Shown: in pieces, positions 57,067 through 64,000 of the stretch
Layout of the letters: every line of letters starts with the position of its first letter
Numbering within the stretch: position 1 is the stretch's first letter
Source of the DNA: Piliocolobus tephrosceles
Lineage: Eukaryota; Chordata; Mammalia; Primates; Cercopithecidae
DNA length: 64,000 nt
NCBI RefSeq assembly: GCF_002776525.5
Contig: NC_045449.1
Location: 6,015,476-6,079,475, forward strand
Direction of reading: 5' to 3'
Made by a program: the position numbers and the translations under genes
The notes under the pieces: model-generated
Told to the model about the DNA's origin: nothing
What the model saw: only the letters and a program-made list of their open reading frames with translations
The model's database searches: none

Positions 57067-57644
57067 GGGCAGACAGAGGGCCAGTGAATTAGAAAAAGTT
57101 ACTGACTAAATACGTGGGCAAAAGAGAGTAGGAGGCACAAGAGATAGCAAGCTTTGAAACATCATTTACTTAAAGTATTAATAAAATTATTGCAAAAGTG
57201 ACATTCTTGAAAGACAAAAAGACTAAAACAATTTAGAAGAGACAGTGAAATTCCTCCCCCTCTATTCAACCTTTAGAACGAATTCTTGACCCTTTGATTG
57301 TATAATTTTCAGACTCCCAATCACACCCTTCAAAAAGGATCTCCCCTTTTCCTCTGTTACAGTGCCCTATCCATTTGCCGTGGCCTATCCAATCATAGAA
57401 TGATTTTGTTTATCAGACTATTTGTTCATTTGCTTTATTACCCCATGAGAATATAACCTTCACACCTAAACTTAAGAACAAAGAAAGCATGCATCATGTC
57501 ATATAGCTCTATGGCTAAGTCTGAAGACTGCCATAAAGAATTTCTTTCATCTCAGGAGTAACAAAAACTATCTCTAGCTTTTGATATTTTACTTTATTAC
57601 TAGTTTTGTTACTTTACTTCGTTACTACAAAAACTAGATATAGT
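57067..57644. other. Unassigned AT-rich stretch
   Basis: No repeat named. No exon. Confidence 0.4.
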
Positions 57645-57980
57645 TTTATTTTATTTTATTTTCTTCTTCTCTATTCTTTTCTTTTCTCTTGTTTTTTCCC
57701 GAGACTGAGTCTCACTCTATTGCCCAGGCTGGAGTGCAGTGACTCCATCTCGGCTCACTGCAACTTCCACCTCCCAGGTTCAAGCGATTCTTGTGCCTCA
57801 GCATCCCGAATATCTGGGGTTACAGGCACCACCACCATGCAAAGCTAATTTTTATATTTTTAGTAAAGACGGGGTTTCACCATGTTGGCCAGACTGGTCT
57901 CGAACTCCTGACCTCAAGTGATCCGCCGCCTTGGCCTCCCAAAGTGCTGGGATTACAGGCGTGAGCCACCGTACCCAGCC
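57645..57980 (-). mobile_element. Alu with T-rich degenerate tail
   Basis: Tail of ATTTT and CTT units (57645-57700), then 'gagactgagtctcactctat', ending at the head 'ccaccgtacccagcc'. Confidence 0.93.
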
Positions 57981-58854
57981 TGTATCCCTGTCTTGCCCAC
58001 CCCACCTAACTCCTCAAGTTTTCCCCTTAGAGGCTCTAGATCTTGAATGTCCTTGGCTTTTTGAAGCTTTGGTCCAGAAGAACCCCTTTTTACAACTATC
58101 TCAAGAGCCCATGGGTTAGACATTCTATCCCTAGAATTCTAGGGGTACTCTGAGGGTCAGCAAATGGACTAACCAAAGCCCAGCTTCTTTGCCCCACAGT
58201 ATCCCTGTCTGAGACTGGGGCCTCTGATTCCCTGACGTGCCAGAGTCGCCAATGCAGATAACCGTGATTCCGTAAGACACGGGTATATGTGTTTTCTCAA
58301 GATGTGAGAGCAAAAGCAATTAAAAAGGCATTAGTTGTGCTTTTGTGTCGTCTTATGTTCTTAAAACTAATTATTTGTTCATTAAGCCTCTCAGCCTTCA
58401 TCAGAGGCTTTGTCGCATGGAAATAGCTGATGAGCTCGACTTGTGGTTATGAAATGAAAGGCTTAGCAGAAGCAAACTATGCTCCACAATTATGAACGGC
58501 CTCTGTCACTGAGGTAATCAGAACCAACATTCTCCATGAGATCTGCAAAGTTTGGGGTTAAAAATGAAGGCACACAACTCATGATTGACTTCTCAGCTCT
58601 TTGTGATGTGAAAATGAATCAGAAGCTTTATTATCTGGACTTTTGCATGTATCTTCCTGATGTGCTTCCAGTTATAGACCTTTGACCATTCTAGAAAGGT
58701 GGGATCAAAAGTATACATTAATCACAGTTATGTATTTCCTCTCTCACCTGAGATCCTATTAAAATGAAAGTAAAAGACCCATAAAAGTTATAAGCACAGA
58801 TCGATAAAGACAACAAGAAGAGAGACATCAGCAGACAAGAGAGATCAATAAATT
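57981..58854. other. Repeat-poor AT-rich stretch, candidate conserved noncoding element
   Basis: About 870 bp with no recognised repeat. 58330-58740 has many AT-rich motifs ('aaaactaattatttg', 'ttcattaagcc', 'ttattatctgg', 'tacattaatcac'). Composition suggests a possible enhancer. Conservation cannot be judged here. Confidence 0.4.
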
Positions 58855-59148
58855 GGCCAGGCATGCTGGCTCATGCCTGTAATCCCAGCACTTTGGGAGG
58901 CCGAGGTGGGTGGATCACCTGAGGTCAGGAGTTTGAGACCACCCTGGCCAACATGGTGAAACCCCGTCTCTACTAAAAATACAAAAAGTTAGCTGGATAT
59001 GGTGGCAGGTGCCTGTAATCCCAGCTACTCGGGAGGCTGAGGCACGAGAATCATTTGAACTCAGGAGGCGTCGATTGCAGTGAGCCAAGATCGTGCCATT
59101 GCACTCCAGGGTACAACAAGAGTGAAATTCTGTCTAAAAAAAAAAAAA
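58855..59148 (+). mobile_element. AluS-like element
   Basis: Alu from 'ggccaggcatgctggc' with a shortened end ('ctccagggtacaacaag') and 13-A tail. 'aagagaga.ca' on both sides may be the duplication. Confidence 0.92.
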
Positions 59149-59381
59149 AGAGAGACACATTTCTGGAAGATAGGAAGCAGGTGGATGGGTGATAACTGGT
59201 GAAGTAGTGTAGAGGAAGCCACACTAAGTGTAGATATGGAAATGGATGCAGTTCAGGAAGTAATCTGCCCTCCAGAATCCTGCATTTGGTACTCAGAAAT
59301 TTCAGATATAAATGGAAATGAGATATGAGGCTCAAATCAGAGTAATTGAGTTGATTATCTCTATCTAAAATATCTTAATCC

Positions 59382-59975
59382 CTCAAGGATCTAGAACTAG
59401 AAGTACCATATGACCCAGCCATCCCATTACTGGGTATATACCCAAAGGATTAATAAATCATGCTCCTATAAAGACACATGCACACGTATGTTTATTGCGG
59501 CACTATTCACAATAGCAAAGACTTGGAATCAACCCAAATGCCCATCTGTGACAGACTGGATTAAGAAAATGTGGCACATATACACCATAGAATACTATGC
59601 AGCCATAAAAAAGGATGAGTTTGTGTCCTTTGTAGGGACATGGATGCAGCTGGAAACCATCATTCTCAGCAAACTATCGCAAGAACAGAAAACCAAACAC
59701 CGCATGTTCTCACTCATAGGTGGGAACTGAACAATGAGATCACTTGGACTCGGGAAGGGGAACATCACACACTGGGGCCTATCATGGGGAGGGGTGAGGG
59801 GGGAGGGATTGCATTGGGAGTTATACCTGATGTAATGACGAGTTGATGGGTGCTGATGAGTTGATGGGTGCAGCACACCAACATGGCACAAGTATACATG
59901 TGTAACAAACCTGCACGTTATGCACATGTACCCTAGAACTTAAAGTATAATAATAAAAAACAAAAATAAAAAAGA
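59382..59975 (+). mobile_element. L1PA-type element, 5'-truncated, young
   Basis: 'ccattactgggtatataccc', 'aagacacatgcacacgtatg', 'ggaatactatgcagccataaa' part, 'tgttctcactcataggtggg' and the 3' UTR 'cctgcacgttatgcacatgt'. TAAAATATCTTAATCC at 59366-59381 and 59976-59991 is a perfect 16-bp duplication. The 594-bp copy has only the last part of ORF2. Confidence 0.96.
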
Positions 59976-60069
59976 TAAAATATCTTAATCCACTCTTGGA
60001 CCAAAACTCCTAGCAGTTATGTAGAGATATCCAAGTAAAATATCAAAGAGTCAATCTCAAGAAAAGTTG

Positions 60070-60690
60070 ATAGCCCATGTATTAGTTACAAATGACCCCA
60101 AACGTAGTCACTTACAGCAACACATATTTCTTATCTTACAATTTCTGTGGATGAGGAGTTTGAGAGTAGCTTAGCTGAATTGTTCTGGCTCAAGGTTTCT
60201 TATAAGGCTGAAGCTGAGATGTCATCCAGGGTTGAAGTTTTCCAACATGGCCATGTGCGTCTGTTCATGTACTATCTGTGGCTGCTTATATGCTACAAAA
60301 GCAGAGCTGAGCAGTCAGAACAGAAACTACAGGGCCACAAAGTCTTAACTATTTGGCTTAACTGGGGCTGGATGATCCATTTTCAAGACGGCACACTCAC
60401 AGGGCTGCTGCCTGGAGGCCTCAGCTCCTTACCACATGGACCTCTCCACAGGGCTCTTTGAGCGTCCTCATGGCATGGGGGCTGACCTCCCCCAAGAGGA
60501 AGAACAAAGAAGAAACAGTTGCCTTGTATGACCAAATCTTGGAAGTCACACACAGTCACACTGGCCGTATTCTACTCAGCAGAATCAAGTCACTAAGCCC
60601 AAGTCTCACTCAAGAGAGTGGAATGAAGCTCCCTCTCCTGAAGGGAAGTGTCCCCCAGCATCTGTGGACATGTTTTAAAAACAACCACAC
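60070..60690. mobile_element. Old LTR-like repeat, family copy 3, with a hAT-derived patch
   Basis: 'gtattagttacaaatgaccc' start, 'ccaagaggaagaacaaagaa', 'cactggccgtattctactca' later. It resembles the elements at 3726 and 27960. A 119-bp patch of hAT sequence lies inside. Confidence 0.42.
60239..60357 (+). repeat. Internal fragment of a hAT element
   Basis: Matches the interior of the hAT element at 61696-61919 on the same strand: 'catggccatgt', 'tggctgctt..atgctaca', 'gctgagcagt.agaacagaaac', 'aactattt'. Both transposon ends are missing, so it did not arrive by normal transposition. Confidence 0.75.
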
Positions 60691-60913
60691 TCCAGAAAAA
60701 CGGACCTCCATGTACTGGTATTCAGGGGTCTTCCATCTCTAAAGCGCCTTTACCAACATTTTAGAGCAAATTCCACAATTTAACAAGGTCTCCACATGCT
60801 CTCATGCTTATAGACTACCAAAGCAACTCTATATACCTTAATGTAAATGCAAATTGTCAACCAGGACACCAGATATTTTTAAAGAGAAAACAACCTGCAA
60901 TAGAAAAGAGAAT

Positions 60914-61118
60914 AACTCAACAATAACAATAACAATAACTCAACAATAACAATAACAATAACTCAACAATAACAATAACTCAACAATAACAATAACTCAA
61001 CAATAATAACAATAACAATAACTCAACAATAACAATAATAACAATAACTCAACAATAACAATAACTCAACAATAACAATAATAATAACTCAACAATAACA
61101 ATAACAATAACTCAACAA
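60914..61118. repeat. Tandem array of ACTCAAC + CAATAA units
   Basis: Ten ACTCAAC markers separated by ACAATA-type repeats. The spacings are 23, 23, 17, 17, 26, 26, 17, 23, 23 bp. Confidence 0.95.
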
Positions 61119-61129
61119 TAACAAGGGAA

Positions 61130-62470
61130 AATACTGACCCCTAAGGAATTAGAGACAATTCAGGAAATACAAGACAATTGGAAAAAACCAAAAACCTCTG
61201 GTATCTTCCGGAAGAATCCAGCAGATATTCATCCATTATAAAATAAAATAATTCTATAAAACAGAAACAATTAGAAAACAAAAAGGAACTGTTAAAAATA
61301 AAAAAAATATATGACCAAAACTTTTGAAATATGTAAAAGGATTGTTTTAAAAAGTCAAAACCAATAGTTCAGAAAAATACAAAAACAACAACAAAAAGAG
61401 ATGAAAAAGATGAGAGAGAAAAAGAAAAAAGATATACTGAATAAATCTGGGAGGTTCAACAGATATTGATATATACATGTATCTATATATATACACACAT
61501 ACATTTAGATATACATATAAACACATTTAGAAAAGTAAGAAACTAAGAAACTTATCAAAGCTAAAGGACATGAATATCAGTGTAGGAAGTTTCACTAAGT
61601 GTTCAAGCATAGCCAATGAATAAAGAATAATGCATAGACAGTTCACTGGAAAAATTTAAAATGTCAAGCATAAAAAGACCTTTGACCTTCTAAAGCAGAC
61701 AGGTTGGCAAACTAAATTCATGAACCAAATCTGGCCCACCACTTATTTTTGTCAATAAAGTTTTATTGGAAATGGCCATGTCTGTTTGTTTATGTATTGG
61801 CTATGGCTGCTTTCATGCTACAACAGCAGCGCTGAGCAGTTAGAACAGAAACCACACGGCTGCAAAGTCTAAACTATTTGCTATCTGGCCCTTTACAGAA
61901 GAAAATTTGCTGAGCTCTGTTCTGAAGAGAAAACTTACAAAAAGAGAGAAAAGTTCACCCCCAAAAGAACAAAATCAACCTGGCATCAGAAACTTTTTGT
62001 CAGCATCATTGAACGCCAGAAGGTAATGGGAAAATGCCACCAAGGTGCTGATGGAAAATAATTTTTACTCTAAAATTCTATAGTCTATATTGAATGCCAA
62101 GATAATACAAAGGCATTTTTGGCCATCAAAGACTCAGAAGATTTACTTCCCAGGTACCTTTTTAAAAAGTTACTTGAGGGTATGCTCTGGATAGACAAGG
62201 AAGTAAATCAAAAACTAGGAAAGGATGCAGAAGAGAGTGGATTTATTAAAGCAAAGCCCTTGGATGGCAGCTGTGCAGTACACCTAGAAAGCATTCAGCA
62301 GAATTAGACCAGGAAGATGGAAATATGATGAGAGGGACAATTGGAACCATGTAATTCTGGCCTTGAGAATTCAGAAAAAGTTAATGAAATGATGGGGTAA
62401 TGGTGGGGGAGCAAAGACAACTGCCATCGTGGAACTTCTGGATCCTTAAGGAGCCTTGTGTGCGGCTGCA
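61130..62470 (+). mobile_element. Old LINE relic (HAL1/L1M-type), split by hAT
   Basis: 'catcattgaacgccagaagg', 'aaattctatagtctatattg', 'cttcccaggtacctttttaa' and 'gatggcagctgtgcagtaca' fit the ORF end of a HAL1-type LINE. 61130-61690 is A-rich and less certain. Confidence 0.55.
61696..61919. mobile_element. hAT-type DNA transposon, complete but degraded
   Basis: Starts CAGACAGGTTGGCAAAC and ends TTTGCTGAGCTCTG, so both ends carry CAG/CTG. 'taaagttttattggaaatgg' and 'gctatctggccctttacaga' are inside. TTCTAAAG (61688-61695) and TTCTGAAG (61920-61927) are the 8-bp duplication expected for hAT. Confidence 0.88.
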
Positions 62471-62958
62471 GGGACTTGAGACCTCCTGAGTTATGGCCTA
62501 AAGAACAGGTCCACTTCCCAGAAGGGTTGTCCACTGACAGAGTCTGGCATGTTCTTCCACCACGAAAGTCTGGTGGTTGGACCACCAAGGCAATTTCCCT
62601 CATGGTTAAAGCTCATTTTTTTTTCACTAAAGGGGCTAGAGAGATTTGGCTCATTTACAACTCAAAACCTGCCAAGAATGAGGAAACTCAGGAGGAAGAT
62701 TTCCAGTTTCCTGGCAAGTGCCAAACCCAGCGTACGCTTGCCTGTGGTCTTGAGAAAAAAAGGTGTGTGAATTCCGTGAGCACTGCGCACTAACTCTTGC
62801 TGGCTCCTGGGTTCTGGGTTCGGGGAAAGCAACATCAGAGAAGGAAACTTGAAAACGTTCTCCAGAAGTCCCAGATTCCCCCATCATTCATCACTCCCAC
62901 CAAGAGTCTCCTCCTCCCTCTCCTCCCCTAAGCCCACTCACTCTAGGAACTCTACAAT
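62471..62958. other. Unassigned stretch before the pseudogene
   Basis: No repeat named and no exon supported. An open frame of 111 codons (62458-62793) has no recognised product. Confidence 0.4.
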
Positions 62959-63932
62959 TCTTTTTGTTTTCTTTTAAGTAGGCCAATAACTGTATTAACC
63001 TTTGTTTCAAACCTTATTTCCAGGCTTCTTCAGCTTAATTACCTACAAGTAATCAATTGTATGTAAGCAAAAATGAATTGTATGTAAGCAAAAAGCTGCA
63101 GTGTCCAAGGGGCTTGGGTTTAAAAATATTAGAGATCTAGATTTTATCAGATCCACAAACCAGTTTTAAAAAGCAATTGAGGCCGGGCACAGTGGTTCAC
63201 TCCTGTAATCCCAGCACCTTGGGAGGCTGAGATGAGTGGATCACCTGAGGTCAGGAGTTCAAGACCAGCCTGGCCAACATGGTAAAACCCCATCTCTACT
63301 AAAAATACAAAAAATTAGCCAAGCGTGGTGGTCAGCGCCTATAATCCCAGCTACTTGGGAGGCTGAGGCAAGAGAATTGCTTGAACCCAGGAGGTGGAGG
63401 TTGTAGTGAGCCGAGATCGCACCATTGCACTCCAGCCTGGGTGACAAGAGTGAGATTCTGTCAAAAAAAGAAAAATAAAAAGAAAAAAAAAAAAAAAGCA
63501 GTCCTAAGGCAAAATAGCAGCTCCCAGTAATTTCTGCAGGTTTTAGGTTTTATCTTCTTCGGAAGTTGGCTTAATTCAGTTTGTCTCATTCTTGGAAGCC
63601 TCATCAAAATTCTCTGCAAGATCTGGAACTTCTTCATCATCATCCTCTCCAGTAGCAAGTGGTGCTTTTTCATCCACAGATGGTTTAGGCAGAGGTTCAG
63701 CCCATCTTCCTGAACTAGTCAGACTGTCTGCATCACACCGGCTTAAGGTGCTGGGTAGCGATTTCCATCAGCTGCTGTGTCTCAGCATGGCCTGCAGTGG
63801 TTAAAGAAGTGTTTGCTGCCAGAGATGCCTAAACTCTAGAATTGCTAAAGTGGATCACTGTTCCTTGATCTACTTTAACTCGTAAGTGTATTCACCTCTT
63901 CAATACCAGATATTGTTTGCCCCTAATTTCTT
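62959..63932 (-). pseudogene. BTF3: BTF3 processed pseudogene, broken by two Alus
   Basis: On the minus strand the C-terminal frame reads APLATGEDDDEEVPDL, then ENFDEASKNETN and a stop at 63576-63578, close to the end of BTF3, the beta subunit of the nascent polypeptide-associated complex. Upstream, ASLAANT, AGHAET and KKLGANNI are recognisable NAC-domain pieces. The 3' UTR follows at 63498-63575 and, beyond an Alu, at 62977-63180. It ends in a degraded A tail (T/G-rich at 62959-62976). No introns remain. It is dead: there is a TAG in place of CAG before ASLAANT, frameshifts in the NNISG region and between GHAET and the C-terminus, and a second Alu interrupts the body at 63933. Only about the last 110 codons are in the window. 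Confidence 0.92.
63181..63496 (+). mobile_element. AluS-like element in the BTF3 pseudogene 3' UTR
   Basis: Full-length Alu with an A-rich tail. AAAAAGCAATT before the head and AAAAAGCAGTC after the tail are the likely duplication. The second is the original 3' UTR text. Confidence 0.95.
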
Positions 63933-63951
63933 GTGTGTGTGTGTGTGTGTG
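63933..63951. repeat. (GT)n microsatellite
   Basis: About nine GT units where the T tail of the next Alu would be expected. Confidence 0.9.
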
Positions 63952-64000
63952 TTTTTGAGATGGAGTCTTGCTCTGTCACCCAGGATGGAATGCAATGGTG
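63952..64000 (-). mobile_element. Alu, cut by the window end
   Basis: 'tttttgagatggagtcttgc' begins a reverse-strand Alu that continues outside. It lies within the body of the BTF3 pseudogene. Confidence 0.93.

Noticed and set aside
60914..61118. CRISPR-like array of ACTCAAC units
   Set aside because: Spacers are themselves simple CAATAA repeats. It is a tandem repeat.
62458..62793. 111-codon plus-strand frame as a gene
   Set aside because: No recognised protein, partly overlaps LINE relic, no supporting signals.
63461..63673. 70-codon minus-strand frame with KKHHLLLERMMMKK
   Set aside because: It is the wrong frame of the BTF3 pseudogene.

Overview
This 64 kb window is nuclear DNA of a primate, most likely an Old World monkey. 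It is packed with Alu elements of all ages, L1P/L1M, L2, MIR, MaLR/ERVL LTRs and old DNA transposons, which marks it as primate. Two of the youngest Alus (6483-6800 and 55233-55500) carry GATCCGGCCACTGC and ACTAGCCGGGCG, which I associate with the AluYR subfamilies of macaques and baboons rather than human AluY. I found no intact protein-coding gene and no exon I could defend. The long open frames are Alu, L1, LTR or microsatellite translations. The window is intergenic or deep-intronic repeat landscape.

Layout. 1-5000: L1 3' ends, Alus, MIRs and an old LTR-like repeat. 5046-5780: repeat-poor stretch. 5786-13400: (TG)n, a lineage-specific Alu, a hAT relic split by an Alu, an L2 interrupted by another segment, a MLT1 LTR split by an Alu, and an old LINE. 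13536-15710: a tandem Alu inside one target-site duplication, (CA)n, an L1P split by an Alu. 16-22 kb: a 211-bp polypyrimidine tract and a 619-bp ATC tract. 22-32 kb: repeat-poor stretches alternating with MIR, L2, Alu and LTRs. 32.6-36.1 kb: a nested stack in which a MER5-type element was hit by an L1 with inverted 5' end, itself hit by a Tigger element and an Alu, followed by a second L1 holding an Alu trimer. 37.3-41 kb: a composite Alu with a foreign 64-bp patch copied from about 760 bp away, and two MLT1 LTRs, one split by a MST/THE1 LTR. 45-54 kb: two MLT2 LTRs in opposite orientation, a MLT1 LTR, an L1 that contains an inverted copy of sequence lying 1.5 kb upstream, and a THE1 LTR. 54-64 kb: Alus, a young L1 with perfect target-site duplications, a 10-unit ACTCAAC/CAATAA tandem array, an old LINE split by a hAT element, and at the right edge a BTF3 processed pseudogene broken by two Alus.

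No genes act together here. The informative content is the order of insertions (target-site duplications define many events) and several short local copies that no transposition mechanism easily explains. Those templated-looking duplications are the most unusual thing in the window. Family names for old repeats come from memory of consensus features and need a RepeatMasker run to confirm.
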